The notes under the pieces were generated by a model. The model saw nothing but the letters and a program-made list of their open reading frames with translations. It searched no databases and was not told the DNA's origin. The position numbers and the translations under genes are program-made. 43,860 nt of DNA from Phoronis australis (Eukaryota; Phoronida; Phoronidae), in contig NMRA01000618.1 in assembly GCA_002633005.1 (NCBI GenBank), forward strand, positions 182,232 through 226,091, read 5' to 3'. Positions within the stretch are counted from its first letter, which is position 1. The number at the start of each line of letters is the position of its first letter. Below are positions 21,943 to 32,612 of this stretch, piece after piece.

Positions 21943-22935
21943 TGTCTCTTTAGTCTCCGTACGAAGTCAGTGTTTGCGAGCATTTTCCCATGTACTGTAC
22001 GTACCCGTTTAGACAAGTCATGAACTTTTGGTCCGGCGCAACTGTCACGGAGCAAATTGACCCGTGTCAAGCAAACGTTTACACACACAACTCACCAACT
22101 GTGGCAAGACGGAAATTTGCAGGCTGGAGAGACTGGATAGCCCATGCGCCGATTTACAAATGACGAGAGTTTCAAAGACAAAGAAACCGTATGTAGGTCA
22201 TTAGGCAAGCGCAGTAGAGATGATTCGTTCCGCTTTTCTCTAGTTTCGCGTTGTTCAGGCGCAAATTCCTCTACCTCACAAACGGGTGGCAAAAATTTGT
22301 CACCGCAGTGTCAATTTTCTCCGCGTCAGTTCGTGTACGCACTGGAACAACTCGTTCTGTGTCATCTGATCCGTGTCAACTTTGTAAGTGTAAACGGCAC
22401 TTTTAACAGGTGTTCATTAGTACGCCTATTTGGATTCATCCAAATGCCTTTTGGGGACATTACACCTCCAAAAGTGCCGTTTACACTTACAAAGGTAACA
22501 GGGATCAGCTGACACGGAAGAAGTTGTTCCAGTGTGTAAACGGACCAACACGGAGGAAATTTACACCGAGGTGACAAATTTTTGCCACCGTTTGTGAGGT
22601 AGAGCAATTTGCGCCCGAACATATCTTGCGCTGTGTCAATTACAAGTCTAAACGCGAAACTGGAGCAAGGCGTAAAGGATCATCTCTACTACGCTTGTGC
22701 AATGACCTTCATACGGGTTCCTTGTTTCTGCAACTCTCGTCATTTGTAAACCTGCGCATGTGCGATTCGGTCTCTCCAGCCTGCAATTTCCGTCTACCGT
22801 GAGTTGTAGGTGTAAACGGCCGCTTGACACGGGTCAGTTTGCTCCGTGTCAGTTGCGCCGGGCCAAAAGTTGATGTCTAAACGGGTACGTGTGGAAAAAT
22901 CGATCGCAAACACTGACTTCGCACGGAGAGAGACA
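21943..22935. mobile_element. 993-bp foldback (palindromic) element
   Basis: Seen: the left half (21943-22436) and right half (22437-22935) are reverse complements along almost their full length, about 80% identical by eye, with small indels. Outer ends are TGTCTC...CCGTACGAAGTCAGTG and its inverted match; the exact centre is the palindrome TTTGGATtcATCCAAA (22429-22444). Motifs GTGTAAACGGC and CCGTGTCA recur in both arms. There is no transposase; the frames on both strands are mirror images of the palindrome. Inference: a foldback or long-TIR non-autonomous DNA transposon. No clear target duplication at the edges. It sits about 1 kb upstream of ENPP and 0.5 kb from the BEL element. Confidence 0.8.
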
Positions 22936-23420
22936 AAAAAGATTATGATAGTGAATGCAATATTAGAACATGTTATTTTCAAAAGAGTAGAGAGACATTA
23001 TTTAGGTTGCAGGAGTCTTATGAAAAGAGCCTTGAATATTTTCACCTCGAAATTTTGTTACAGCGTGTTCCATTTCATTTGTATGTGCACTTTAGTTTTC
23101 ATACACTTAAACATTGCTGGTGAATGAAGAAATAAAAACAAAATATGTCAAAATAGCAGAAAATACAAACTCTTAAAAATGACACTGCCGCCTAGAGGTC
23201 GAATATAAAACGACTTTTAAATTACAAAATCATGAAGTTACATATAGAACGTTCTGACTCTCATACTAAAAAGGCATGATAAGGTAGGAATTGGGATGCA
23301 AATAGAAAGGGAAGTAGTAAGTAAAGTAACAAAAAAAAAACTATTAATATAATATATGTAATGTATGGCTTAATTTAACTCAGGATTTGACACGGAAACG
23401 GCGCTTAGTCAATTAGCGAC
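22936..23420. other. No gene recognised
   Basis: AT-rich; tgacacggaaacgg at 23388-23401 recalls the foldback motifs but no longer match is seen. Confidence 0.35.
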
Positions 23421-23595
23421 TGTTGTGTTTATGTTTATGTTAGAATCAGGCATGTGACCACAGCTGATGGGATGAGTGCAGTGTGTGGGTTGATGANTTG
23501 TTGTTTACAGATCGAATAAATATACTATCACTTATATGATTTAAAGAGGAATCCTAGTTCTCATTGGTTTCGGTCTTGAGCCTGTCAGCGGTACA
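23421..23595 (+). repeat. 5' LTR, internally short (contains the single n)
   Basis: Its 76 bases before the n (23497) match 29063-29138; the 98 bases after it match 29810-29907. The 671 bp between (29139-29809) are absent. Five differences are seen over the shared ~174 bp, all transitions, about 3% divergence. The exact coincidence of break and n suggests an assembly join rather than a natural deletion. Confidence 0.85.
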
Positions 23596-23643
23596 CAGCA
23601 TTCGATTTCTCGCGATAACGATCGTTACGGACGTGCCCTGACT

Positions 23644-26223
23644 ATGGAATTAGTGGAAACTGCCAGACGAGCCAGGAGGTCGGCGAAATCAGCGTTCACT
23701 AGAGTCAGCAATACTCTAGCTGAATTAATTGGAAGTGACGTGGACAAAACAAAAGTACAGGAGTACTTTGATAAGTTGTCCGTGGCATATGGTAATTTGA
23801 CGGACAAGCATGAGGCATATGTTTGTCACTTTGACGACGATGACCAGTATTTAGAAGAGGAACAGTGGCTGGAAACGCTGCACAGAGTATTTGTAGACCA
23901 CGAAATACGAGTGTTCCAGCTATGCAGCATCAAGGAAGAAAACAACGGTACAACTGAGCCAACCGACGAGACGACTGAGACCGATGAGACAGCTGAGACC
24001 GGGGAGACAAGAGCGACCGTGACCGGAGATATAGCAGCGACCGGGGAGACAACAGAGACTGTGACCGGAGATACAGCAGCCGCCGGGACCGAAGTGATGG
24101 CAACGACCGGAGACATTACAGAAGCAGACGCAAGCAGTGTAAACGTTGTGACTGACAATGATAAACACTCAGTGTTTAAATTGGAAAAACTCGGGGAGAC
24201 AACAGAGACTGTGACTGGAGATACAGCAGCCGCTGCGACCGAAGTAATGGTGGCAACGACCGGAGAGATTACAGAAGCAGACGCGAGCAGTATAAACGTT
24301 ATGACTGACAATAATAAACACTCAGTGTTTAAATTGGAAAAACATAGACTTCCGAAGTTTGGAGGTGATGTGAGAGAATATTTAAGTTTTAAGGATGATT
24401 TCCAATACATGGTTGGAAAAAGATATAGCAAGAGGGATAGCATAGCAGTGTTAAGGAATAGCTTGCAAGGTAAGCCTCTTGATTTAATTAAGGGCTTAGG
24501 TTCAGATTATGATGCTGCTTGGGCTTATTTAGATTCAGTGTACGGGGACCCACGTTATGTGGCTGATGTAGTTTTGCAAGATTTAAGTAAATTTAAGGGT
24601 TTACAGCCAGGCGAGGATAGCAGGTTTTGCGAATTAGTTCAATTAGTGGGGCGTCCATATGACATGGATAACAATCACATGTTAGCTATCATTGAGCAAC
24701 GCATGTGTCATGAAGATAGAAGGTTGTGGGCCCGCGAGTTAGAGCGTGAAAAAGATGAGGCATCACTTTCTAGGCTACTGGAATGGATGAGCGGCGAGAT
24801 GAAGACTCGGATGCGTGCCTCAGCTGCGATTAGAACGAGTACACAGAATGCAAAATCCCTTCATCATGTATCCACCACAAGTAGCGAGCGACCCTCAGCC
24901 CACAAGTGTTGGCTGTGCAAATCATCAACACACTGGCCAGACCAATGCCAACAATTGAAACAGCTAACGCCAGAACAGCGACTGGCAAAAGTTAGAGAAG
25001 AACAAGTATGCTTCTGTTGCTTGAAGAAAACAAGCAAAAGCCACTGGTCAACCAATTGTTCCCGACGAAGGCAATGTCCAGAGAAAGATGACGGCACCCA
25101 GTGCAAGTATCACCACCATCCGCTTTTGCACACGCGCGTCAATCAGAATGCACGACCAACAGGTGGCGTGTACGCAGCATCACAGAGTGGCGAAGTGCAT
25201 GCGGCTTCACGAAGTAGCAAAGGCGATGTACTTTTACCAATTCTCACGACACAAGTTTGTGGCCAGAAAGGGAAAAGGGCCACTAATGTTTTAATAGATT
25301 CCGGAGCGCAGCTTAGCCTGATCACCACAGAATTAGCAAAAGAGTTAGGTGTTGAGGGGAAAACTATTTCCATAGACATAACCAAGGTCGGAGGCGAGGT
25401 TGAACAGATGTCAACCAAAGTTTACCAGGTAAAGGTAAAATCAAGACTAGATGGCAGTCTGCATAGGATAAAGGCAATAGGTATCCCGAATATCAGCAAC
25501 GCGACAGGAGAAGTTAGACTTGACGGGGTAGCACGAAAACTTGGAGTCAGTCCAAACCAGCTGACTAGAGAAGGCGGACCAATAGGCATTTTAATAGGAG
25601 TGGACCATCCTAGAGTACACGCAGGTCCCATAACAGAAATTGGAAAGTTAGTAGCAAGGCAAACACCACTTGGGTGGGTGGTGCTAGGGCCACTGGATGA
25701 TGTAATTAACAAAATGCATGGCAGTCAGAGGGCCTTACATGTACAAATCAGACAGGATGTAGGCCTAGACATCACTGAATTTTGGAAAACTGAATCCATG
25801 GGTGTAAGCAACAAGTGCAATGATTGCGACGCAGGGAAATTAAATAAGACAGAAGCTGACGAGGAAAAATTAATTCGAGATTCCAGCAAGAAGGTTGGAA
25901 ATCAGTGGTTGATTCCTTACCCTTGGGTCAAGGACCCTAAGCAGTTGCCAAACATCAGAGTACAAGCAGAGAAAAGATTGGCTTCAATTGAGAAAAGGCT
26001 GCAGCAGAAAAACATTGCGAAGGCATACGATCAGCAGATGATGGAGATGGAACAAATGAAGTTTAGTAGAAAACTCACACCGGAAGAAGTTAATTCTTAC
26101 AAGGGACCAGTACACTACATAATGCATCACCCTGTAGTGAGAATGAACAAGCCAAGTACCCCGGTAAGAATTGTTTTTAATTCATCTTCGTCATATGAAG
26201 GACACCGACTCAATGATTACTGA
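23644..26223 (+). pseudogene. BEL/Pao gag-protease and start of RT, up to in-frame TGA
   Basis: 859 codons. Residues 1-100 are a charged BEL gag N-terminus. Residues ~100-234 are Thr/Glu/Ala-rich and hold a tandem duplication. Residues ~235-400 form the conserved gag core (PKFGGDVREYLSFKDDF, VYGDPRYV). Next come a CX2CX4HX4C zinc knuckle from C422 and a second Cys/His cluster from C456. The protease active site is LIDSGAQ (D552). The RT begins near residue 800 (VRIVFNSSS) and runs into TGA at 26221. The reading continues in the same frame directly after the stop with GPDLLNG, so only the stop interrupts it. Confidence 0.9.
24043..24345 (+). repeat. Tandem duplication of ~150 bp inside gag
   Basis: 24043-24192 and 24193-24345 are near-identical direct repeats (second unit 3 bp longer, frame kept). 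Each codes for a GETTETVTGDTAAA start and a DKHSVFKLEK or NKHSVFKLEK end. Upstream GETRATVTGD looks like a shorter, older repeat of the same module. The linker before the gag core has therefore expanded by whole modules. Confidence 0.95.
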
Positions 26224-28359
26224 CTAAAAGGACCAGATTTGTTAAACGGTCTTTTTGGAGTAGTTTTGAGGTTCAGAGAAAACCAGGTTGCCATTGTGGG
26301 AGATGTGTCCAAGATGTACCACAGAATTCTAATTCCAGTTGAAGACCAGCATGTACACAGATTCTTGTGGAGAAATTTTGAGCAGCGAACACCAGATTTC
26401 TATGTAAAAACGGTATTGACCTTTGGAGATAAACCGGCACCAGCTATGGCACAGATAGCACTACGCAAGACAGCTGAAGAAAATGTTAAAAATTATCCAG
26501 AAGCAGCCAGAATATTAAAGATTAATACGTATGTGGACGACATATGCGAATCGGCCAAGACTGAAAGCGAGGCACAGAGACTTAGCGAGGATCTGAATAA
26601 GGTACTCGCTACTGGAGGGTTTGAAGTAAAGGGATGGGCTTCCAACAGAAACCTAGAATGCAACAAACAGGAAAACACGGAGCTAAATTCCTTGCATGGA
26701 ATAGAGAAAGTATTGGGAATTTCATGGAACAAGAATACAGATGAACTGACGTTCAAAACAGGCGATGCGCTGCAAGCAATTGTAAGTGACAAAGTGAAGT
26801 TGACCAAGAGAAAGATACTTAGTCAAGTAGCGAGGATATTTGATCCTATTGGGTTTGCAGCAGCAGTCATTATTAAAGCGAGGATAGGCATGCAGAAACT
26901 ATGGCAGTTGGGCTTAGACTGGGATGAAGCTGTCCCACCAACGGTTAATGAAGAATGGTTAGCTCTCTTTGAAGAAATGCTACGCTTAGGTAACAGATCC
27001 TTTCAAAGATGCCTGACGCCAGCAGATGCTATTGGATCACCAATGTTATGCATATGTTCTGATGCATCACAGGATGCATTTGGAGCATGTGCCTATGCAA
27101 GATGGAAGTTAAACGACAGAAGTTTCGGAGTAAGATTTATAGCAGCCAAGTCGAGAGTTGCACCTCTGAAGCAACTAACTATTCCAAGGCTTGAATTGCA
27201 GGCAGCAGTATTGGCTTCTCGTCTAGGAAAGACAATTCAAGAAGAATCGAGATTTGCCTTTGAAGAAGTAAAGTACTTCGTCGACAGCCAGATAGTCTTA
27301 GCATGGATTCACAGTCCATCTAGAAGTTTCAAGGCTTTTGTTTCAGCTAGAGTTGGAGAAATACAGAGTCATTCAAATCCAGCTCAATGGAGATTTATTC
27401 CAGGGACAGAAAATGTTGCAGATGACATGTCCCGTGGAATTTCGGTAGAACAACTGAATCAGAGATGGCAAGAAGGCCCAGAATTTCTGAAGAAATCTGA
27501 AGATGAATGGCCACAGAGCAAAGAAGATGGAAATGCTTTACAAGAAGATACACAAGAACGCAAGAAGGTTCACGTGATTCAAGAAGTAGAAAGAATTCAA
27601 CTAGTTGTTGATTGTACAAGATTCTCCAATTGGCGTAAACTATTACGAGTTACAGCATTGGTTCTAAAGATGCAAGAAAAAATACGCAGACGACGACAAG
27701 GCAATCGGCAAGAGTTTCCAATAGTACCACTGTCTCCAGCGGACATTCTGAGAGCAGAGAATTACTGGGTCAGAGAAGCACAGAAAGATCTTAAGAATAG
27801 AATGCAAGATGGCGCTTTTGTGACACTTTCACCTTTCACTGATGAGGAAGGGCTGATACGTGTTGGTGGTAGAATTGACAAAGCAAATCTACCATATGAA
27901 TCAAGACATCCAGTATTGTTACCGCACAGTCACTATATCTCGAAGTTGATTGCAGCTCAGATGCACAGAATAGGACATAGTGGAGTTGCAGCGACAACGG
28001 CAAAAATCAGACAAAGATTTTGGATCCTGAAAGCACACGACTTAGTAAAGCGCATCAAATATCAATGTGCATTTTGCAGAGAAATGAACGCGAGACTTGA
28101 GACACAGTTGATGGCTGATTTACCAGAAAGACGACTTATGCCATACACACCCCCATTTTTCCATGCACCTTACAATGTAAAGATTGGTAGAAACAAGACA
28201 ACGAAGCATTATGGAGTAATCTTCACATGTCTGAATACCGGAGCAGTCCATTTGGAGTTGGCTACAGATTGTTCAACGATGGAATATGTGCAAGTGCTCA
28301 GAAGTTTCTTCTCCATAAGAGGATACCCTCAGACACTCACAAGCGATAATGGTACTTAA
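26224..28359 (+). pseudogene. BEL/Pao RT, RNase H and integrase up to in-frame TAA
   Basis: Same frame as the gag-protease part. RT motifs: GDVSKMYHRI near 26299 and catalytic YVDD at 26530-26541. RNase H: CSDASQDAFGACAYARW near 27055 and YFVDSQIVLAWI near 27275. Integrase zinc domain: HRIGHSG...CAFC (27965-28080). In the integrase core, PPFFH is followed directly by APYNVKIG at 28162-28190. Relatives have about seven extra residues here, including the first catalytic Asp, so an in-frame deletion has removed it. The second Asp is in SDNGT; the next codon is TAA (28357-28359). Confidence 0.9.
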
Positions 28360-29043
28360 TTTGTAGGAGCAGAAAGAGAGCTTCGTGAAATGATCAGAGG
28401 ATGGGACATACAAGCGATACAAGAGTTTGGCGTAGAAAAGAGTATGAAATGGCAATTCATTACTCCAACAGCACCACATCAGAATGGTCGTGCTGAAGCA
28501 CTGGTAAAGACATGTAAAGCAGCACTTAAAGCAGCAATTGCAACGCAGTTACTCACACCATTTGAGTTATACACTTGTCTACTGGAAGTGGCTAACTTGG
28601 TGAACCAGCGTCCAATAGGAAGAATTCATAATGACCCAGATGATGGTTCATATTTGTGTCCAAATCACATGCTTTTGGGAAGAGCAACACCAAATGCACC
28701 TCAAGGTCCATTCAAAGAAACTCGCAATCCTAGACACCGAGTAGAGTTTGTACAACGACTTATAGATTCCTTTTGGAAAAGATGGTCTAGAGATGTCTTA
28801 CCAACATTGGTACCAAGGACCAGATGGAATTACCAGAGAAGAAATGTCAGCATCGGAGATGTTGTAGTCATTGCTGATCCTAATGCTCTAAGAGGGAAAT
28901 GGACTCTTGGAAAAGTCGAGCAGGTTTTTCCAGGTGGTGACGGACGGGTTAGAAATATTGATGTTCGCACTAGTAAGGGATTATTAAGTAGACCAGTTAC
29001 TAAAGTAGCAGTGATATACCCAGTAGAGGGGTATGAGGACTAA
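28360..29043 (+). pseudogene. BEL/Pao integrase C-terminal part
   Basis: Continues in frame after the TAA: FVGAERELREMI, then PTAPHQNGRAEALVK with the catalytic Glu near 28495. The C-terminal domain found in BEL/Pao polyproteins follows (LLGRATPNAPQG, RWSRDVLPTL, GDVVVIAD, VYPVEG-like end). True stop TAA at 29041. 228 codons without further damage. Confidence 0.88.
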
Positions 29044-29051
29044 CTCCTCAT

Positions 29052-29062
29052 AGGGGGGAGGG
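29052..29062 (+). promoter_or_regulatory. Polypurine tract
   Basis: AGGGGGGAGGG lies directly before the 3' LTR, the usual primer for plus-strand synthesis, nine bases after the polyprotein stop. Confidence 0.8.
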
Positions 29063-29907
29063 TGTTGTGTTTATGTTTACGTTAGAATCGGGCATGTGAC
29101 TACAGCTGATGGGATGAGTGCAGTGTGTGGGTTGATGACTCTAGGAAACAGGGCTTATTATGTAATAGTGTTACTCATATAGTTCCGTGCAGCAGTTGTA
29201 GTGAGTTCTATGTATAATTGGATATATTCCAAGAAATAACCTTTAAATATGGCCATGTTCGTAGTACAGCTATTCATTGACAAGAGAATTCGGTGACAAA
29301 TTTGGTAAGGGCAAGTAAAATCATGAAAGTGACTAGATTAGTCATAGGGTTAGAATCATTTAAATTCTGAATGAGAAGGCATTTTACAGCAGTTCAGAAC
29401 GGAGATGTAAACGGGTTAAGACGTAGTGAAGCAGTTTATGAAGTTAAAACCGATGTAGCAGGACTTTGATTCCTCCACAGAAGTAAGTAGTTATTTACTA
29501 TTATTCGTATTGTAATTTTTAAGTAAAATAAGGTTTATTTAGAATTATTGTCAAATAGAAAGCTCAGAAATATGTTTGACTATTATGAAAAATAGCGTGA
29601 ATAAGAAATAACGAAAGTTTAAATAGTTTAATACAAGTATGTTTGAATATGATGCAGTTATCATGGAAATTAGATCAGTAATGTGTTTAGATTCACCAAA
29701 AAAATAAGCTAGGAATCTTATTACGGTAACTAACGTTTATATCGGAATTATATATAGCGTTTGACAAGTAATTGTTATTTAGATTAATTAGTTTCTAATG
29801 TTTTGTAATTTGTTGTTTACAGATCGAATAAATATACTATCATTTATATGATTTAAAGAGGAATCCTAGTTCTCATTGGTTTCGGCCTTGAGCCTGTCAG
29901 CGGTACA
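29063..29907 (+). repeat. 3' LTR, full length (845 bp)
   Basis: Starts TGTTGTG and ends GGTACA. Contains AATAAA at 29827-29832, which could serve as the element's poly-A signal. 671 bp of it are missing from the 5' LTR. Confidence 0.9.
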
Positions 29908-30669
29908 GTAGAGTGCATAGAGTAGAAACAAAATAGGGATTAAATTGCGTTCTAAATATGAACAAAAGCTTGATTCCGTTAATTTGCGTGCACCACGTGT
30001 CTAAGTTGTATTATTCCCTTTGTTTGCTCTCATCTCTCATCAACAGATGTCACGTGTAACCTGTGAAAGATGACAAGGCGATATTTTAACTAACCAACTC
30101 AACAACATATGTCACCTATACCTAACCCAGGCACTAAATTAATAGTTAGATATTATGACGACCTAAAATAGTACACAAACTTCATTTCTTACACGTGCAT
30201 TAGTAACAGAGGACATTCGAATATACTACAAAAATCGTCAAGACTTTCAGACACCATTATTCGTACATGTACAAGCCGTTTCCTCTGTCTCGAACTAGAC
30301 ATGCTTCACATTAATGACGTATTTGACTATACAAGTTTTGTTTACGTAAGACTTGATAGGCATGTACCTTTCTTTATACTGGGCCATTTAAGTATATTTT
30401 GAACCAAACTGACAATCAATTACAATGAAATAAACCTATATTTAATCGTACATTATAATTACGAATGACATTGTAACAGGCAGTAACCCGTCGGTGGGCC
30501 AGATCTCATAGCGTTCATCCTTGTGAGTACTTTGGGGGGGCAACCTAGTTTTTTCTATGTGGCTAGATAATATACCTATAAATCAAATTCAAAAAAGTTC
30601 CCACGTCTACACTTGCACATTTTTTTAAAAAGGGTGTTTTTGTTGCACAAAATATGATGCACATTCCTG
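29908..30669. other. No gene recognised
   Basis: AT-rich with no long frame. A 43-bp GC-richer stretch at 30480-30522 is flanked by splice-like signals but is too short to judge. Confidence 0.35.
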
Positions 30670-30784
30670 CCACTTGATGGCGCTTTTCTATTGAATTGAC
30701 CAATCAGAGAGCCAGATTGTAGTGTTGTGCTTAGTTACTTCAATATGGCTGCTACCATGAAGTGTGATGCCTGTATAATTCAAG
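30670..30784 (+). promoter_or_regulatory. Possible TATA-less promoter and short first coding exon
   Basis: Seen: CCACTTGATGGCGC (30670-30683) resembles a CTCF core with one mismatch. CCAATCAG (30700-30707) is a full NF-Y site. 38 bases further, CAATATGGCTGC (30741-30752) resembles the YY1/TISU initiator (10 of 12) with the ATG inside and A at -3, G at +4. The frame from this ATG reads MAATMKCDACIIQ to an AAG|GTTTAT donor (30784/30785). Inference: a promoter whose transcript starts very near the ATG. The next exon would fall in or beyond the N-run. Confidence 0.35.
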
Positions 30785-30981
30785 GTTTATCAAACAGCAC
30801 AAAATTGTGATGTCAGAGCCTAAAGAAGCTTAGGAAAGCTTCCTGACGAAAGCTGATTGACTGTGGAACTCTGTAGATCAGTAGATCAAAAAGAAGAAGA
30901 GGTGTCACAAACGTTTGTGCAGAAAACAGCTGCATGTCCTGGTAGCCTACACAGTATACTGCTGAGTGCTGTAGACTAGAA

Positions 30982-31614
30982 NNNNNNNNNNNNNNNNNNN
31001 NNNNNNNNNNNNNNNNNNNNNNNNNNNNNNNNNNNNNNNNNNNNNNNNNNNNNNNNNNNNNNNNNNNNNNNNNNNNNNNNNNNNNNNNNNNNNNNNNNNN
31101 NNNNNNNNNNNNNNNNNNNNNNNNNNNNNNNNNNNNNNNNNNNNNNNNNNNNNNNNNNNNNNNNNNNNNNNNNNNNNNNNNNNNNNNNNNNNNNNNNNNN
31201 NNNNNNNNNNNNNNNNNNNNNNNNNNNNNNNNNNNNNNNNNNNNNNNNNNNNNNNNNNNNNNNNNNNNNNNNNNNNNNNNNNNNNNNNNNNNNNNNNNNN
31301 NNNNNNNNNNNNNNNNNNNNNNNNNNNNNNNNNNNNNNNNNNNNNNNNNNNNNNNNNNNNNNNNNNNNNNNNNNNNNNNNNNNNNNNNNNNNNNNNNNNN
31401 NNNNNNNNNNNNNNNNNNNNNNNNNNNNNNNNNNNNNNNNNNNNNNNNNNNNNNNNNNNNNNNNNNNNNNNNNNNNNNNNNNNNNNNNNNNNNNNNNNNN
31501 NNNNNNNNNNNNNNNNNNNNNNNNNNNNNNNNNNNNNNNNNNNNNNNNNNNNNNNNNNNNNNNNNNNNNNNNNNNNNNNNNNNNNNNNNNNNNNNNNNNN
31601 NNNNNNNNNNNNNN
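30982..31614. other. Assembly gap (N-run, 633 bases)
   Basis: Unknown sequence. The two minus-strand open frames spanning it exist only because N codons are not stops. Confidence 1.
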
Positions 31615-31754
31615 TGCCAACTCACTCATAGTTGAATGTTAAATTAGTGTTAACAGTTCGGGTTTTTTCAGTTGGACTTGTATCGCAAGCAACAGCTCAG
31701 TCCAGAGCCCTGAATATGCAAATGAAATTCAAAGATAAAGACCTTGTGTCTTAG

Positions 31755-31997
31755 AAGCCAAGTACCAGAGATCATCATGCTATAAAAAATAGAAAGACAA
31801 CGATTGTGAAGAGTGATGAATTCACAGTTTTCAGAGATGTTTTTCTACAGTTTTGTGTAGAGTTCATCGAATCGAAGCTTCTAACACAAGGAAATGTCAT
31901 TTGCCTTTCAACACTAAAGCAAGACTTTGAAGCTGTTCTTCAGAAAGCTGGTGTGCATTTAGTTATTTGGACAGGCAATCTTAAGAAATATTGTTGA
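31755..31997 (+). pseudogene. Possible N-terminal fragment of the DTDVVV family
   Basis: Seen: an open frame, following a stop at 31752, reads FRDVFLQFCVEFIESKLL, then LSTLKQDFEAVLQKAGV, then TGNLKK. A strong acceptor (ggttttttcag, to 31671) precedes the same frame. Inference from memory of the family whose C-terminal half lies at 35673-38010: its N-terminal region has an L-S-x-L-x-x-x-[YF]-x-x-x-L-x-x-x-G block followed by R-T-x-x-L-K. It lies 2.2 kb left of the inverted repeat at 34179. If real, it is separated from the rest by an intron or rearrangement. Weak evidence. Confidence 0.3.
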
Positions 31998-32504
31998 AGC
32001 TACTCACTGTTGTAGTTTGTGCCTGACTAAGGCTCATGTTTGTCTGAGCGAACGAGGAGCTGGGTAGAGTCCACGATGACTTTATTATTTTCAAGTAAAA
32101 TCTGTTCACTTGACACACGTCTGTTGGTAGGTTATTTTTAAGTCAGCTGCCTAGACGCATACGTACGTCCAATAATAACTCATATAATCACCCGATCTTT
32201 CTAAAAATTAGATTATCATCTCCCAGTGCTATTCAGAGCAGCATAACCAAACCAGACTTCACCCTGGATGTCACAATTAACTAGGTCTATCAGCTGTAAC
32301 AGGGTGATCGTTGTATATTCTCTGTCTACTGAGGGAAAACGATTCCCAAGAGACGACCAGTATATTTTCTGTAAGTTATCTCATTTTATTTCTCAACTGA
32401 TAAGTTGTTGCCGTTAGTATTTGAATTTTATTAGGTCTGTTTCAAAACATTGTTCCTAATTTTGTTCTTAGGACCTCAAGCAACTCAGTTGAGCACAGGC
32501 GTGT
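31998..32504. other. No gene recognised
   Basis: No frame or repeat of note seen. Confidence 0.35.
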
Positions 32505-32612
32505 TCAAGGGTGGGGTCAAAAGGGTCCAGAACCCCATTTTCCCTTGATTTTATTGATATCAGATCTAGAATTTTCCAATTATTGACCACTTTTTTAAAA
32601 ATCTTTGAACCG
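32505..32612 (+). repeat. Dispersed repeat, inverted relative to 7262-7381
   Basis: Matches the reverse complement of 7262-7381 block by block. Just downstream, 32650-32690 (gctatttgggactgtttcgt then gcaac) matches the right terminus of the MITE at 39370-39757 as a lone end. Confidence 0.5.

Larger units (their letters stand above)
23421..29907 (+). mobile_element. BEL/Pao LTR retrotransposon
   Basis: Seen: LTRs starting TGTTGTGTTTATG and ending GGTACA at 23421-23595 and 29063-29907. One reading frame of 1,799 codons (23644-29043) lies between them, interrupted by two stops (26221 TGA, 28357 TAA). A polypurine tract (29052-29062) abuts the 3' LTR. Domain order: BEL-type gag, zinc knuckles, aspartic protease, RT with YVDD, RNase H, integrase and the C-terminal domain typical of BEL/Pao integrases. 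No primer-binding site starting TGG was recognised right after the 5' LTR. The bases flanking the two LTRs (agcgac, gtagag) do not form a target duplication. Stops and a lost integrase Asp make this copy non-autonomous. There is no env-like frame. Confidence 0.95.

Noticed and set aside
22144-22622. Open frames of 122 (plus) and 86 codons (minus) with nearly the same protein sequence
   Set aside because: They are the two arms of the palindrome read on opposite strands; no codon constraint or known domain.
23826-24443. 205-codon minus-strand frame, Val/Ser-rich
   Set aside because: Antisense shadow of the repetitive gag linker of the BEL element.
30480-30522. 43-bp GC-richer stretch between acceptor-like gtaacag and donor-like GTGAGT (plus); also open on minus as DERYEIWPTDGLLP
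   Set aside because: Too short, strand ambiguous, no partner exon found.
30813-31629. Minus-strand frames of 217-270 codons
   Set aside because: Made almost wholly of N codons in the assembly gap.
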